Numbered from the stretch's first letter, positions 35,719 to 46,379 are shown. The stretch is DNA of 64,000 nucleotides from Akkermansiaceae bacterium (GCA_029866215.1 JARWZU010000011.1:82034-146033), one strand, 5' to 3'. The notes: a model not told the origin generated them from the sequence alone. A program made the numbers and translations.

Positions 35719-37860
35719 GTGAATCCTAACAGTCCCAACCGCCAATACGTGCTCGACCGCACCCGAAATATCGGGATCGCTGCGCACATTGATGCGGGTA
35801 AGACAACGCTCACCGAGCGGATTCTCTTCTACACTGGGATGATCCACAAAATCGGCGAAGTCCACGATGGCGGCGCAACGACGGACTGGATGGAGCAAGA
35901 GCGCGAACGTGGAATTACGATCACTTCCGCTGCCGTCACGACTGAGTGGTGGCAACACGAGGAGCCTGGAATGACCAAGCTCTTTCCGAGCCAAAAAAAT
36001 CGGATCAATATCATTGATACTCCAGGACACGTTGATTTCACCGCAGAAGTCGAGCGTTCCCTCAGAGTCCTCGACGGTGCAATTGTGGTTTTCTGCGGTG
36101 TTGCTGGTGTTCAGCCTCAGTCCGAGACCGTTTGGCGCCAAGCGACGAAGTACCGTGTACCTCGACTCGTGTTCGTCAACAAGATGGACCGTACCGGGGC
36201 AAACTTCGAGAATGTCTTTTCTGAGGTGAAGGAAAAGCTCGGTGCAAACGCCGTGAAAGTCCTCATTCCAATCGGTTCTGAAGATCAGTTGATCGGACAG
36301 ATCGACGTGGTCAACCAGAAGGCTGTCTATTTTTCGGATGACGACAAGTTCGGTTCGACTTACACAGTCAAGGAGCTTGAAGGAGATCTCATCGATCTCT
36401 GCAAGCAGGCTCACGACGAGCTGGTGAATGCTGTTGCTGATGTCGACGAATTGGTTGGGGAAAAATTCCTCAACGAAGAAACCATCACGCTGGAGGAACT
36501 CAAACAGGGGATCCGCCGCGCAACGATCGCAAACCATCTGGTTCCAGTCGCGGGTGGTTCGGCCTTCAAAAACAAAGGTGTCCAGTACCTGCTCGATGCC
36601 GTCATCGACTATCTTCCAAGCCCGCTAGACATTCCTTCGGCGATCGGAATGGACCCCGACCATGAGGAAACTCAGATCGAAGTCGTCACCTCCGACAACG
36701 AGAAATTCGTCTCACTCGCATTCAAGCTTTGGGCGGACAAGTTCGTCGGCAAGTTGGTGTTCTTCCGCGTTTACTCCGGTGTCATTCGCAAAGGTGACAC
36801 TGTTTACAACCCTCGCACTCGCCGTTCGGAGCGTGTTGGTCGCCTGATTCAGATTCAAGCAAACGAGCACAAAGACATCGATGCCTGCTACGCTGGCGAC
36901 ATTGCGGCAATGGTGGGGATTAAAAATGTCACCACCGGCGACACGCTCGCTGCGGAAAAGTACGACGTGGTCTTGGAGCCACCGACCTTCCCAGAACCGG
37001 TTATCTCGATGGCTGTCGAACCGAAGACCGTCGCTGACCAAGAGAAGTTGGGACTTGCCCTCGGCCGCTTGTCGGAAGAGGACCCGACCTTCATGGTGAA
37101 AACCGATGAAGAAACTGGCCAAGTCATCATTTCTGGTATGGGTGAGCTTCACCTAGAAATCATCATCGATCGCATCCGCCGCGAATTCAAGGTAGAGGCA
37201 AACACCGGTGCTCCTCAAATCGCTTACCGCGAAACCATCACGCAGTCTGCGGGTGGCGAGGGCAAGCTGATCAAGCAATCCGGTGGCCGTGGTCAATATG
37301 GCCACGTTGTTCTCTCGATCCAGCCGAATGACAAAGGAAAAGGCCTTACCATCGAAAATAAGGTGATCGGTGGCGCGATTCCTAAGGAATACATCAACGC
37401 AGTTTACAAGGGGATCACGGAGTCCATGTCGAATGGCGTAATTGCGGGCTACCCTGTCATCGATGTGCTTGTCGAGATTCTCGATGGTTCCTACCACGAC
37501 GTGGATTCGAACGAAAATGCATTTACGATGGCCGCCATTTTTGCAATGAAGGATGGCTTTAAGAAGGCAAACTCGATTCTTCTTGAGCCCATCATGGCCG
37601 TCGAAGTTTCAACGCCTGATGACTACCAAGGTGATGTGATGGGGGATCTCAGCCGCCGCAGGGGCCAGATTCAAAACACCGAGTCCAAGGGCAGACTCTC
37701 CATCGTCCACGCCAACGTTCCTCTCAAAGAAATGTTCGGCTACTCCACCGCCGTACGCACTCTCTCTTCGGGCCGCGCTTCTTATGCAATGACCCCATCG
37801 CATTTCGAGCAAGTCCCTAAAAACATCGTCGAAGAAATCGTCAGCGACCGCATGGGCTAA
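35719..37860 (+). CDS. fusA: elongation factor G
   Basis: 713 residues with all G-domain motifs: [10 protein letters not shown] at 22-31, DTPGHVDF, and NKMDRTGA, then the EF-G domains II-V with [18 protein letters not shown] and HFEQVPKNI. It drives translocation on the ribosome. Length and motifs place it in the canonical EF-G group rather than EF-G2. The start is GTG at 35719, 27 bp after rpsG. EF-Tu (tuf), common after fusA elsewhere, is missing. The next gene is rpsJ. Confidence 0.97.
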   Translation: MNPNSPNRQYVLDRTRNIGIAAHIDAGKTTLTERILFYTGMIHKIGEVHDGGATTDWMEQERERGITITSAAVTTEWWQHEEPGMTKLFPSQKNRINIIDTPGHVDFTAEVERSLRVLDGAIVVFCGVAGVQPQSETVWRQATKYRVPRLVFVNKMDRTGANFENVFSEVKEKLGANAVKVLIPIGSEDQLIGQIDVVNQKAVYFSDDDKFGSTYTVKELEGDLIDLCKQAHDELVNAVADVDELVGEKFLNEETITLEELKQGIRRATIANHLVPVAGGSAFKNKGVQYLLDAVIDYLPSPLDIPSAIGMDPDHEETQIEVVTSDNEKFVSLAFKLWADKFVGKLVFFRVYSGVIRKGDTVYNPRTRRSERVGRLIQIQANEHKDIDACYAGDIAAMVGIKNVTTGDTLAAEKYDVVLEPPTFPEPVISMAVEPKTVADQEKLGLALGRLSEEDPTFMVKTDEETGQVIISGMGELHLEIIIDRIRREFKVEANTGAPQIAYRETITQSAGGEGKLIKQSGGRGQYGHVVLSIQPNDKGKGLTIENKVIGGAIPKEYINAVYKGITESMSNGVIAGYPVIDVLVEILDGSYHDVDSNENAFTMAAIFAMKDGFKKANSILLEPIMAVEVSTPDDYQGDVMGDLSRRRGQIQNTESKGRLSIVHANVPLKEMFGYSTAVRTLSSGRASYAMTPSHFEQVPKNIVEEIVSDRMG

Positions 37861-37906
37861 TATGCCCTTTCACTAACTCACGCAAACCGCCAACTCAATC
37901 TCCACC

Positions 37907-38215
37907 ATGGAAAACCAGAAAATCCGAATCCGCCTGCGTGCCTTTGATCACCGTGCGATCGACCGTTCAGCTCAAGAAATCGTCGAAACCGCTAAGAGAA
38001 CTGGAGCCCGCGTTGCCGGACCGATCCCGCTCCCAACTCGCATCGAAAAGTTCACCGTTAACCGCTCGGTTCACGTGAACAAAAAGTCGATGGAGCAGTT
38101 CGAAATCCGCACCCACAAGCGCCTTCTCGACATCGTCGATCCAACCGCACGCACCGTCGATGAGCTCAAAAAGCTCAATCTTCCTGCCGGTGTGGACATC
38201 ACCATCCGCATCTGA
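37907..38215 (+). CDS. rpsJ: 30S ribosomal protein S10
   Basis: 102 residues with [20 protein letters not shown] at the start and the conserved [11 protein letters not shown] and [17 protein letters not shown] blocks. S10 lies in the 30S head, and with NusB and NusG it can also work in transcription. It begins the S10 operon, directly joined to the str operon here with a 46-bp gap and no terminator I can see. Confidence 0.97.
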   Translation: MENQKIRIRLRAFDHRAIDRSAQEIVETAKRTGARVAGPIPLPTRIEKFTVNRSVHVNKKSMEQFEIRTHKRLLDIVDPTARTVDELKKLNLPAGVDITIRI

Positions 38216-38271
38216 GTTTTTTTGAATCAGATTTTCTACTCTCACTTTTCACTCTCAACTTCAATACCGCC

Positions 38272-38907
38272 ATGTCACTCGGCCTCCTCGGCAAAAAAAT
38301 CGGAATGACCCGCCTGTTCGACCAACAGGCAGGGATCATGATCCCTGTCACCGTCATCGACGTTTCCGGCAACACGGTTCTTCAGGTCAAGACCCCAGAA
38401 ACCGATGGTTACACTGCAGTCCAAGTCGGCTATGGCGATCAGAAAGAACAACGTGTGAGCAAGCCAGCTCTCGGAATCTTCAAGAAAGCAGGATCAACTC
38501 CGAAGCGCTTCATCCAAGAGTTCCGTCTCGAGAATGGCACCGAAGCTCCAGCCGTGCATCCCGGCCTTGAAACTTTCACTGAAGGCCAGTGGGTTGACGT
38601 GATTGGTGAATCGAAGGGACGCGGTTTCCAAGGTGCCGTCAAGCGCCACGGCTTCGGCGGTCTCAAAATGACCCACGGATCCATGATGCATCGCCGGACG
38701 GGTGCAATTGGTTGCCGCTCGACCCCAGGTCGGGTTTGGAAAAACCAAAAAATGCCAGGTCACATGGGTACAACCCGTGCCACCGTCCAAAATCTCAAAA
38801 TTGTCGCCGTACGCGCTGAAGATGGTGTTATCCTCGTCTCTGGTGCAGTTCCCGGTTCAAACGGAAACTATGTTACCGTCCGCCCCGCAAAGAAAAAGTC
38901 CGCCTAA
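38272..38907 (+). CDS. rplC: 50S ribosomal protein L3
   Basis: 211 residues. The GLLGKKIGMTRLFDQQAG start and the HGSMMHRRTGAIGCRSTPGR extension that reaches the peptidyl transferase centre are present. The MPGHMGTT block follows. L3 initiates 50S assembly. It lies 56 bp after rpsJ. Confidence 0.97.
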   Translation: MSLGLLGKKIGMTRLFDQQAGIMIPVTVIDVSGNTVLQVKTPETDGYTAVQVGYGDQKEQRVSKPALGIFKKAGSTPKRFIQEFRLENGTEAPAVHPGLETFTEGQWVDVIGESKGRGFQGAVKRHGFGGLKMTHGSMMHRRTGAIGCRSTPGRVWKNQKMPGHMGTTRATVQNLKIVAVRAEDGVILVSGAVPGSNGNYVTVRPAKKKSA

Positions 38908-38944
38908 TCGGGTGGCATTCTGAAACATTTCACGATTCACAGTC

Positions 38945-39553
38945 ATGTCAGCTAAGACTTTCACCGCAGAAGACGCTCAAGCCGCCAACCTCGTGTTGGT
39001 AGGTGCTGAGAAAGGTCGCCAAGCCGTTCACGATCTCGTGATCGCCTACCGCGCCAACCGCCGCACCGGCTCCGCATGCACGAAAACCCGTGGCGAGGTT
39101 TCCGGTAACAACCGTAAGATATATAAGCAAAAAGGCACTGGCGGCGCACGCCACGGCGACAAACGCGCTCCGATCTTCGTCGGTGGTGGTGTTGTTTTCG
39201 GCCCACGCCCAAGAGATTATTCCAAGAAGGTGACCAAGACTGTCCGCAAGCTCGCGCTTCGTCGCACCCTTGGTGACTTGGTTCGTGCTGAAAAAATCAA
39301 GTCCGTAGAGAGCTTTTCCGTGGCCGATGGAAAGACAAAGTCTTTCATTGCCGCCCTCGATGCGCTCGTCAACCCTGGCAAAATCCTGGTGGTTGCCAAC
39401 CACTTCGACGATTCCACCTACTTAGCCGGCCGCAATGTCGCTTGGGTTCAGTTGGTGAATGCCTCCGACGTTAACGTCGAACAACTCCTCCTCGCCAACA
39501 GTGTCATCCTCGTGGGTGATGCCGTTCAAACTCTTGCAGCTCGTACTGCCTGA
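38945..39553 (+). CDS. rplD: 50S ribosomal protein L4
   Basis: 202 residues with the loop block [20 protein letters not shown] near 45-64, then [20 protein letters not shown], typical of L4. In many bacteria L4 represses the S10 operon, but a leader target was not searched for here. The N-terminal part is slightly shorter than in E. coli. It lies 37 bp after rplC. Confidence 0.97.
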   Translation: MSAKTFTAEDAQAANLVLVGAEKGRQAVHDLVIAYRANRRTGSACTKTRGEVSGNNRKIYKQKGTGGARHGDKRAPIFVGGGVVFGPRPRDYSKKVTKTVRKLALRRTLGDLVRAEKIKSVESFSVADGKTKSFIAALDALVNPGKILVVANHFDDSTYLAGRNVAWVQLVNASDVNVEQLLLANSVILVGDAVQTLAARTA

Positions 39554-39576
39554 ACCCCGGACCTAATACCGAGATT

Positions 39577-39861
39577 ATGAAAGACATTTACCAGGTCATT
39601 AAAAACGTCCGACTCTCCGAAAAAGCAACCTTGCTTCAAGAGACAAATAACGAGATCACTCTCGAAGTTGACCGCAAGGCCAACAAACTCGAGATCAAAC
39701 AAGCCGTTGAACAGCTCTTCGGAAAAACTGTCTTGGCCGTCCGCACTGCCAACTATGACGGTAAACTCCGCCGCCAACGACGCGCCGATGCCGGTCGCAC
39801 TAACCACTGGAAGAAAGCCATCGTTCGCCTCAAGGAAGGTGAATCTCTCGACCTCGTCTGA
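39577..39861 (+). CDS. rplW: 50S ribosomal protein L23
   Basis: 94 residues with the L23 pattern: VRLSEKATLLQETNNEITL, VDRKANKLEIKQAVEQLFG and a C-terminal KKAIVRLKEGESLDLV. L23 sits at the exit tunnel and is a docking site for trigger factor and SRP. It lies 23 bp after rplD. Confidence 0.97.
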   Translation: MKDIYQVIKNVRLSEKATLLQETNNEITLEVDRKANKLEIKQAVEQLFGKTVLAVRTANYDGKLRRQRRADAGRTNHWKKAIVRLKEGESLDLV

Positions 39862-39909
39862 GTGATCCATCCGTTGTTCCCAACGTAATAAACTAACGTT
39901 CAGATTGCC

Positions 39910-40755
39910 ATGCCCCTGAAAAATTTCAAGCCAATCACTCCATCTGCCCGCTACAAGAGTCTTCCGTCCTTCGACGAGATTACCAAGAGCAAGCCTGAGA
40001 AGAGTCTTCTCACTCCACTCAAGCGCAGTGGTGGTCGTAATAACACCGGCCGCATCACCTGCCGTCACATCGGTGGTGGTCACAAGCGTCACTACCGTCT
40101 GATCGATTTCAAGCGCGGCAAGCACGATGCTCCTGCAACCGTCGTTGGTATCGAGTACGATCCAAACCGCACCTGCCGCATCGCGCTCATCCAATATGCC
40201 GACGGACAAAAGTCTTACATCCTTGCACCGCTTGGTCTTGAGGTTGGGAGCACAGTCGTCGCTGGCGAGAATGTTGCACCGAAGACGGGAAATGCCATGC
40301 CTCTCAGCGCTGTTCCACTTGGTACTTCGATTCATAACATCGAGTTGATCCCAGGTAATGGCGGCAAGGTCGCACGTGCCGCGGGCCAGCTCGCCGTCCT
40401 TTCCAACCGCGATGGTGGTTGGGCGCTCGTGAAAATGCCTTCAGGTGAGATTCGCCGATTCAATGATCGTTGTTTCTGTACGATCGGGCAGGTCGGAAAT
40501 CGTGACCACATGAACGAAACCTCAGGCAAAGCCGGCCGCACTCGCTGGCAGGGTGTCCGCCCAACCGTCCGTGGTATGACGATGAACCCAGTCGATCACC
40601 CCAACGGCGGTGGTGAAGGTAAGTCGAAGTCCGGTGGTGGTCGTCAGCACCTCACGAGCCCATGGGGCCACGCGAAGGGTCAAAAGACCCGCAACAAGCG
40701 CAAGCCAACCAGTGTGTTCATTGTCGAGTCTCGCCACAAGGCGAAGAAGAAGTAA
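39910..40755 (+). CDS. rplB: 50S ribosomal protein L2
   Basis: 281 residues, with [20 protein letters not shown], the long beta-barrel core and the C-terminal [16 protein letters not shown] that contains the histidine conserved near the peptidyl transferase centre. L2 is needed for subunit joining. The end is lysine-rich (SRHKAKKK). It lies 48 bp after rplW. Confidence 0.97.
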   Translation: MPLKNFKPITPSARYKSLPSFDEITKSKPEKSLLTPLKRSGGRNNTGRITCRHIGGGHKRHYRLIDFKRGKHDAPATVVGIEYDPNRTCRIALIQYADGQKSYILAPLGLEVGSTVVAGENVAPKTGNAMPLSAVPLGTSIHNIELIPGNGGKVARAAGQLAVLSNRDGGWALVKMPSGEIRRFNDRCFCTIGQVGNRDHMNETSGKAGRTRWQGVRPTVRGMTMNPVDHPNGGGEGKSKSGGGRQHLTSPWGHAKGQKTRNKRKPTSVFIVESRHKAKKK

Positions 40756-40789
40756 TCCCATTTCTTGAACCATTCAACTTACTGATTTC

Positions 40790-41062
40790 ATGCCACGCTC
40801 ACTAAAAAAAGGCCCATTCGTCGACCAAAAGCTTCTTGCGAAGATCGATGCTGTTGCCGACGCCGGATCCGACCGCAAGCCCATCAAAACATGGAGCCGC
40901 AAGTCGATGATCACTCCAGACTTCGTCAGCCACAACTTTGCAGTACACAACGGCAAGACGTTCGTGCCGGTGTACGTCACGGAAAATATGGTTGGCCATA
41001 AGCTTGGCGAATTCGCACCGACCCGGATTTTCCGGACTCACGGTGGTATCGGCAAGAAGTAA
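40790..41062 (+). CDS. rpsS: 30S ribosomal protein S19
   Basis: 90 residues, [20 protein letters not shown] at the start, [20 protein letters not shown] in the core and [12 protein letters not shown] at the end. S19 binds the 30S head with S13. In the normal S10 order it is followed by rplV, but here a non-ribosomal gene comes next (27 bp later). Confidence 0.97.
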   Translation: MPRSLKKGPFVDQKLLAKIDAVADAGSDRKPIKTWSRKSMITPDFVSHNFAVHNGKTFVPVYVTENMVGHKLGEFAPTRIFRTHGGIGKK

Positions 41063-41088
41063 ACCTTTTAGGCGTCATCCTCGTATCC

Positions 41089-41814
41089 ATGTCCTCGACA
41101 TTCCATTTCAAAGCAGTTGCCACGGCCCTTGGGTTTATGGCCGTCGCGGAGATGTGTGTCGGAGAGGTGCCAACCGCTGCACAATACCAGGACCGGATTG
41201 TTGCGCTCGAGACCCAGAATCAAACACTGCAACGCAGCTTGGTTGAGGCAAATCGGGGCGAGAAGCAAGCTTCTGAGCAATTGGCTCAGGTCCGTGAGCG
41301 CCTTGAAGCTCTTGGGAAAAATCTTCTCGATGGTGGTGACGATCGGCTCATCCATGCTGCAGCTGACCTGCAGTTGGCAAATGAGAAAGCTTCAAGTCTC
41401 GAGCACTCGGCGATGAACCTGACTTCGGCCATCACCGATTACCTGCATCAGGCAGTGGTTTCTGACCCCGCTGCAAGAATTCGTGTAGAAACTTCTCTCA
41501 GAGAGCTTGACGCTGTCCTTGGACTGCGTCAAAAGCCTCTCCCCGATGTTCACGCCGGCTCGCTCCAGCAAGCTCGGATTGTGAGTCTCGATCAGGAAAG
41601 CGGAATGATGGTTTTGAATCTTGGTGAAACCCAAGGTGCCAAAATTGGAATGACGTTCACTCTCACCCGTGGGCAGCAGCCTTACGGTAAAGCCATTCTC
41701 GCTGATGTCCGCAAGGGCGTCAGTGGTGCCTTTGTCGAAAACCTCGACAACGTCGCCGAATCCCCACGCACAGGCGATCTCGCCAATCTCGAAACACAAG
41801 CATCCGCTCAGTAA
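41089..41814 (+). CDS. exported coiled-coil protein inserted in the S10 operon
   Basis: 241 residues. A signal peptide (about 8-26, VATALGFMAVAEMCVG) is followed by a long coiled coil (about 30-75, with IVALETQNQTLQRSLVEANR) and a second helical region to about 130. The C-terminal domain (about 160-235) is beta-rich: QARIVSLDQESGMMVLNLGE, GAKIGMTFTLTRGQQPYGKA and DVRKGVSGAFVENL. This resembles the C-terminal domain of FlgT-like and related envelope proteins. It is not a ribosomal protein. It is on the same strand, 27 bp after rpsS and 19 bp before rplV, so it is probably co-transcribed. Codon use and frame look as healthy as its neighbours. Confidence 0.75.
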   Translation: MSSTFHFKAVATALGFMAVAEMCVGEVPTAAQYQDRIVALETQNQTLQRSLVEANRGEKQASEQLAQVRERLEALGKNLLDGGDDRLIHAAADLQLANEKASSLEHSAMNLTSAITDYLHQAVVSDPAARIRVETSLRELDAVLGLRQKPLPDVHAGSLQQARIVSLDQESGMMVLNLGETQGAKIGMTFTLTRGQQPYGKAILADVRKGVSGAFVENLDNVAESPRTGDLANLETQASAQ

Positions 41815-41832
41815 TTATCCACGCCCGACGAC

Positions 41833-42258
41833 ATGGAAGTCAAAAGTACCACTAAATTTGTTCGCCTCTCGCCTAAAAAGGCGCGTGACGTCGCCCGCGA
41901 AATTCAAGGACTCGCAGTCTCAAGCGCCCTTGATATTCTTACCTTCACTCCGAAGAAGGCTGCCCAATTGATTGGCAAGACTTTGAAGACCGCCATCGCG
42001 GATGCGGAAAATAATTTTTCCCTCGATGCCTCGTCCCTTGTGATCAAGGAGGCCGTCATCGGCGCGGGCCCAACGCTTCGTCGCTTCAAGCCACGCGCCA
42101 AGGGTTCAGCAGGTCCAATCCTCAAGCGTACCAGCCATATTTCGATCACACTCGTCGGCTCTGCCCCCGAGAAGAAAAAGAAGGTGGCCCGCAAGGCTGC
42201 CGCGAAAGCTGTAGAAGAAACTCCAGTGGCTGCCACCGCCGTTGAAGAACAAGCCTGA
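41833..42258 (+). CDS. rplV: 50S ribosomal protein L22
   Basis: 141 residues, of which about 110 are the L22 core with FVRLSPKKARDVAREIQGL and the GPTLRRFKPRAKGSAGPILK loop that lines the exit tunnel. The last 30 residues are an Ala/Lys/Glu-rich tail not present in most L22. It lies 19 bp after the coiled-coil gene. Confidence 0.97.
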   Translation: MEVKSTTKFVRLSPKKARDVAREIQGLAVSSALDILTFTPKKAAQLIGKTLKTAIADAENNFSLDASSLVIKEAVIGAGPTLRRFKPRAKGSAGPILKRTSHISITLVGSAPEKKKKVARKAAAKAVEETPVAATAVEEQA

Positions 42259-42291
42259 ATTCATCTCTCTTAATCTCATCCTTCACCGAAC

Positions 42292-43026
42292 ATGGGCCAA
42301 AAAGTAAATCCGATCGCATTCCGTCTCGCCGTCAACAAAGACTGGCGCTCAAAGTGGTATGCCAGTGGTAAAGACTATACCGACAAACTCCACGAGGATC
42401 TCGCGATCCGTGGCTACCTGAAAAATAAGCTGGTGAACGCCGGTTTGGCGCGAGTCGTCATCGAACGCGCCTGGAACAGTGTGCGTGTGACACTCCACAC
42501 CTCACGTCCCGGGCTGATCATCGGTCGCCAAGGCAAGGAAATCGAGGTGATGACCAAAGATATTTCCGGCCTCTGCAAGGGTGCCCAAGTCAAAATCGAC
42601 ATCATCGAAATTCGCAAGCCTGAGCTCGACGCCCAACTGGTCGCTGAGCAAATTGCCGTTCAACTTGAGCGCCGTATTAGTTTCCGCCGTGCGATGAAGC
42701 GTGCACTCCAGACCGCCATGGAATTCGGTGCCGAAGGAATTCGTCTCCGTTGTGCTGGCCGTCTTGGTGGCGCTGACATCGCCCGTGCTGAAGGATATCG
42801 CGAAGGCAAGGTGCCTCTCCAGACTCTCCGTGTTCCTCTCGACTACGGTTTTGCCGAAGCTCGTACCTTGTATGGCATCATCGGCATCAAGTGCTGGGTC
42901 AACAAGAAGGAAGACGACGGCACAGGCAAGCAGCCTCAAGGTCGTAATGATCGGGGAGACCGCGGTGATCGTGGTGGCCGCGGCGGTGACCGTGGAGGTG
43001 ATCGCCGTCCAAACAATCGCAACTGA
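42292..43026 (+). CDS. rpsC: 30S ribosomal protein S3
   Basis: 244 residues. The core has the KH domain (GLIIGRQGKEIEVMTKDI region) and the C-domain with GIRLRCAGRLGGADIARAEG. The last about 28 residues form an Arg/Gly/Asp-rich tail (GRNDRGDRGDRGGRGGDRGG). S3 lies at the mRNA entry site, and the tail could contact RNA, which I infer. It lies 33 bp after rplV. Confidence 0.97.
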   Translation: MGQKVNPIAFRLAVNKDWRSKWYASGKDYTDKLHEDLAIRGYLKNKLVNAGLARVVIERAWNSVRVTLHTSRPGLIIGRQGKEIEVMTKDISGLCKGAQVKIDIIEIRKPELDAQLVAEQIAVQLERRISFRRAMKRALQTAMEFGAEGIRLRCAGRLGGADIARAEGYREGKVPLQTLRVPLDYGFAEARTLYGIIGIKCWVNKKEDDGTGKQPQGRNDRGDRGDRGGRGGDRGGDRRPNNRN

Positions 43027-43077
43027 TTTATTCATTTCACATATTTTAAACCACACTTTTCCTAGGAGGACCGAGTT

Positions 43078-43497
43078 ATGCCTTTGATGCCCAAACGAAC
43101 CAAGTTCCGCAAGAGCCACCGCGGAAGCCGCTCTGGCAATGCCCAGCGTGGAACCACTGTTGCCTTCGGAGATTTCGGCCTGCAAACCCTTGATCGCGGA
43201 TGGATGACCAACCGCCAGATCGAAGCTTGCCGGATCGCAATCAACCGCTCACTGAAACGGAAAGGAAAAGTCTGGATCCGGATTTTCCCACACAAGTCGA
43301 TCACCTCACGACCACCTGAAACCCGGATGGGTAAAGGTAAAGGTGCTGTCGAAGGCTGGGTGGCCGTGATTCGTCCGGGCAACGTCCTCTTCGAAATCGG
43401 AGGTGTTCCTGAGTCTGCAGCCAAAGAAGCGATGCGCCTCGCATCCTATAAGCTCGGCATTCGCACCCGCCTCGTCACCCGCAATCCTCACGCCTGA
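43078..43497 (+). CDS. rplP: 50S ribosomal protein L16
   Basis: 139 residues with [20 protein letters not shown] at the start, [20 protein letters not shown] and a [13 protein letters not shown] block. L16 organises the A-site region. It is one of the few genes here with a perfect ribosome binding site, AGGAGG at 43064-43069, eight bases before the ATG. Confidence 0.97.
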   Translation: MPLMPKRTKFRKSHRGSRSGNAQRGTTVAFGDFGLQTLDRGWMTNRQIEACRIAINRSLKRKGKVWIRIFPHKSITSRPPETRMGKGKGAVEGWVAVIRPGNVLFEIGGVPESAAKEAMRLASYKLGIRTRLVTRNPHA

Positions 43498-43532
43498 TCT
43501 TCCCGATCTTCTCAACCTCATTTTTTTGAACC

Positions 43533-43733
43533 ATGGCAAAATCCAAAGCCAAATCCGCCAACGAGTTGTCTCCTACAGAGCTTGAAGTTCGCCTTCGCGA
43601 GCTCAAGCAGGAAGCACTCAATCTCCGTCTCCAGCGCGCCACCGGCACCTTGGAAAATCCTGCACGCATTCGCCAAGTGCGTCGCGAAACTGCGCAAGTT
43701 CTTACGGCTGTGACCGCTAAGAAGAGTGTTTGA
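43533..43733 (+). CDS. rpmC: 50S ribosomal protein L29
   Basis: 66 residues, two helices with ELSPTELEVRLRELKQEALN and LRLQRATGTLENPARIRQVR, the usual L29 signature. L29 sits by the exit tunnel next to L23. It lies 35 bp after rplP, without a visible Shine-Dalgarno sequence. Confidence 0.95.
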   Translation: MAKSKAKSANELSPTELEVRLRELKQEALNLRLQRATGTLENPARIRQVRRETAQVLTAVTAKKSV

Positions 43734-43766
43734 TCCGAGACCCTAACGCAATAACCTACCGATACC

Positions 43767-44036
43767 ATGAGCGAGACTCCCCAGGAAACAAAGATCCACA
43801 TCCGTAAAACCCGCGTTGGCGTGGTCATTTCCAATAAAATGGATAAAACCCTCGTTGTTGAACACATTGCCCGTGTTCCGCATCCCAAATTCAATAAAAT
43901 CGTCAAACGTTCCAAGAAATACTACGTGCACGACGAAACCAACCAGGGGCAAATCGGCGATCGCGTACGCATCGTTGAGACCCGCCCGCTTTCGAAGCTG
44001 AAATGCTGGGCACTTGCCGAAGTCATTTCTCACTAA
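43767..44036 (+). CDS. rpsQ: 30S ribosomal protein S17
   Basis: 89 residues with the OB-fold pattern [40 protein letters not shown], then [19 protein letters not shown]17 binds 16S rRNA helices 7 and 11. The beginning is ATG AGCGAGACTCC at 43767 with no clear ribosome binding site. Confidence 0.95.
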   Translation: MSETPQETKIHIRKTRVGVVISNKMDKTLVVEHIARVPHPKFNKIVKRSKKYYVHDETNQGQIGDRVRIVETRPLSKLKCWALAEVISH

Positions 44037-44096
44037 TATTTCTCCGCACTCTCCGGAATCGATTCTACTTTTTTCACCAGACCCTATTTTACAGTC

Positions 44097-44462
44097 ATGA
44101 TTCAGATGGAAACTATGCTCGTTGTCGCCGATAATACCGGTGCTCGTAGCGCAAAAATGATCGGCGTGCTTGGCAAGCGCAGCCGCACCGCATGCATCGG
44201 TGATGTGATCACTTGTCACATCCGCGATTCCATCCCGACCGCAGCAGTCAAAAAAGGCAGCGTTGTGAAGGCCGTGGTGGTTCGTACTGCCTACCCAATT
44301 CGTCGCGCTGACGGCTCGATCCTACGCTTCGACTCGAATGCGGTTGTCATCATCGACAAGGACAACAACCCTCGCGGAACTCGGATCTTTGGACCCGTCG
44401 CTCGTGAGCTTCGTGAACGTTCTTTCATGAAGATCGTCTCTCTCGCACCTGAGGTCCTCTGA
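44097..44462 (+). CDS. rplN: 50S ribosomal protein L14
   Basis: 121 residues, [20 protein letters not shown] at the start and [43 protein letters not shown] ending, which are the family hallmarks. L14 forms the intersubunit bridge B8 with 16S rRNA. It lies 60 bp after rpsQ. Confidence 0.97.
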   Translation: MIQMETMLVVADNTGARSAKMIGVLGKRSRTACIGDVITCHIRDSIPTAAVKKGSVVKAVVVRTAYPIRRADGSILRFDSNAVVIIDKDNNPRGTRIFGPVARELRERSFMKIVSLAPEVL

Positions 44463-44502
44463 TCCAAGGCATTCACCACCACACATTGTAACGTTAAATT
44501 TT

Positions 44503-44736
44503 ATGAGCCGCATCAAGACACACGTCAAAAAAGGTGACGAAGTCGTAATCGTCGCTGGCAATCACAAGGGAAAGCGCGGAACCGTGCTTCTCGTGAAAGC
44601 AGCTAAAGGCCAGGTAATCGTCGAAGGCGGACGGCCAATTCAAAAGGCAGTCAAGGCTACCGAAGCAGAGCCCAATGGTGGTATCAAAACCATCGACGGC
44701 CCCATTCATCTCTCCAATGTTAAGAAAGTGGGCTGA
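44503..44736 (+). CDS. rplX: 50S ribosomal protein L24
   Basis: 77 residues with the KOW motif [20 protein letters not shown] and [15 protein letters not shown]. Length is somewhat short for bacteria (about 100 in E. coli), lacking the C-terminal extension. L24 is an assembly initiator. The start is weakly supported (ATG after TAAATTTT). Confidence 0.95.
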   Translation: MSRIKTHVKKGDEVVIVAGNHKGKRGTVLLVKAAKGQVIVEGGRPIQKAVKATEAEPNGGIKTIDGPIHLSNVKKVG

Positions 44737-44794
44737 AGCATTCCGCTTCCGCCCGCGCTTAAGCGTTTAACCACCAACGCTGACCCGCAAAAAA

Positions 44795-45379
44795 ATGAGC
44801 ACACCCGCACTACAACAATACTATAAGGACAAGGTTGTCCCAGCTCTCACCAAGAAGCTAGGATACGCCAATGTCCATCAAGTTCCACGTCTCGAGAAGA
44901 TTGTGGTCACCTCTTGCATGGGCAAAGCTGCCGATCGCAAGGTCGCCGTCGACGATGCCGTCAACGAAATCCAAAAAATCACGGGTCAGCGCCCTTCGAT
45001 TACTTTCTCAAAGAAGGCTGTTGCGAACTTCAAGCTCCGCGAAGGTGAAGCTCTGGGGGCACGCGTCACTCTTCGGGGTGCTCGCATGTGGGAGTTTCTT
45101 TACAAGTTCATCAACGTCACCGCTCCGAACATCCGCGACTTCCGCGGGATTTCCTCGAAGTCATTCGACGGCCGTGGAAACTATGCTTGCGGCATCAGCG
45201 ATCAATCCATCTTCCCAGAAATCGAGATCGATCAAATCAAGCGTACCATCGGCTTCGACCTGATTTTCGTGACCTCAGCACCGACCGACGCAGAAGGCCG
45301 CGAGCTCCTCACCGAGCTTGGCATGCCCTTCCGCGATATGAAAAAGGCCAATGAGGTCGAGGCCGTCGCTGCCAACTAA
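44795..45379 (+). CDS. rplE: 50S ribosomal protein L5
   Basis: 194 residues with LEKIVVTSCMGKAADRKVAV, the ALGARVTLRG block, FRGISSKSFDGRGNYACGIS, and the IGFDLIFVTSAPTDAEGREL end. L5 binds 5S rRNA. In most bacteria rpsN (S14) follows, but here rpsH is next after 35 bp, so rpsN is absent from the cluster. Confidence 0.97.
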   Translation: MSTPALQQYYKDKVVPALTKKLGYANVHQVPRLEKIVVTSCMGKAADRKVAVDDAVNEIQKITGQRPSITFSKKAVANFKLREGEALGARVTLRGARMWEFLYKFINVTAPNIRDFRGISSKSFDGRGNYACGISDQSIFPEIEIDQIKRTIGFDLIFVTSAPTDAEGRELLTELGMPFRDMKKANEVEAVAAN

Positions 45380-45414
45380 ACCACAGGAACCACTCAGAAA
45401 AAGGAATCCACATT

Positions 45415-45810
45415 ATGGCAGTTCTCTCCGATCCAATCTCAGACTTCCTCACGCGTTTCAAAAACGCTGCCCGTGCCGGCAACGAGGAATTCACCGCACC
45501 CTATTCCAAGATCAAGGCGGACATCGCCCGCATTCTTCAAGAAGAAGGTTATCTCTGGAACTATGAGGTCGTCACTGGCGACCACACCACGCTCAAGTTA
45601 AAGCCGAAGTTCATCGACGGCCGTTCGGTTCTCACCGACCTTAAGCGTGTTTCTACTCCTGGTCGTCGCCACTACGTCGGCGCAGGTGAAGTTCCACGCG
45701 TCATGTCAGGCCTAGGTATCTCGATTCTTTCGACTTCGAAAGGCGTGATGTCAGGCGGTTCCGCCAAGAAGCAAAACCTCGGTGGCGAACTTCTCGCCAA
45801 CGTCTGGTAA
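45415..45810 (+). CDS. rpsH: 30S ribosomal protein S8
   Basis: 131 residues with DPISDFLTRFKNAARAGNEE at the start and the C-terminal STSKGVMSGGSAKKQNLGGE block. S8 organises the central domain of 16S rRNA and represses the spc operon in E. coli. It has AAAAGGA 12 bases before its ATG. Confidence 0.97.
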   Translation: MAVLSDPISDFLTRFKNAARAGNEEFTAPYSKIKADIARILQEEGYLWNYEVVTGDHTTLKLKPKFIDGRSVLTDLKRVSTPGRRHYVGAGEVPRVMSGLGISILSTSKGVMSGGSAKKQNLGGELLANVW

Positions 45811-45839
45811 ACCTTAACTCGTTAAAGGAACCTACTACC

Positions 45840-46379
45840 ATGTCACGAGTCGGACTCAAACCAATCTCTCTCCCGGAAAAAGTCGCCGTCAAGCTTGACG
45901 GCCGCACGGTGATCGTCGAAGGCCCGAAGGGCAAACTCGATTTCTCGCTTCCGGACGGTATCTCACTCACCACTGAAGACGGCACCGTTGTTGTCTCGCG
46001 TGCGACTGAGCTTCGCCAACACAAAGCCCTTCACGGGACCGCACGCAGCCTCGTTCAGAATATGATCTTGGGTGTATCGCAAGGCTTCGTGAAGGATCTT
46101 GAAATTCACGGCGTCGGCCTTCGTGCCGCTGTCAAAGGCGCGGATCTCGATCTGTCACTCGGCCGTTCCCATCCTTTGCTTCACCCGATACCTCAGGGAC
46201 TTAGCGTCACTGTGGTGGAAAACACGAAGATTAAGGTGGAAGGCATCAACAAGCAACTCGTCGGTCAGTTCGCTGCTGAGGTGCGTGGTTTCTACCCGCC
46301 TGAACCTTACAAGGGCAAAGGCGTTCGCTACGTCGGTGAGAAAGTTCGCCGCAAAGAAGGCAAAAGCGTCGGCAAATAA
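45840..46379 (+). CDS. rplF: 50S ribosomal protein L6
   Basis: 179 residues with the tandem L6 folds: [37 protein letters not shown], and the signature [21 protein letters not shown]6 lies near the factor-binding site. It lies 29 bp after rpsH. Confidence 0.97.
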   Translation: MSRVGLKPISLPEKVAVKLDGRTVIVEGPKGKLDFSLPDGISLTTEDGTVVVSRATELRQHKALHGTARSLVQNMILGVSQGFVKDLEIHGVGLRAAVKGADLDLSLGRSHPLLHPIPQGLSVTVVENTKIKVEGINKQLVGQFAAEVRGFYPPEPYKGKGVRYVGEKVRRKEGKSVGK

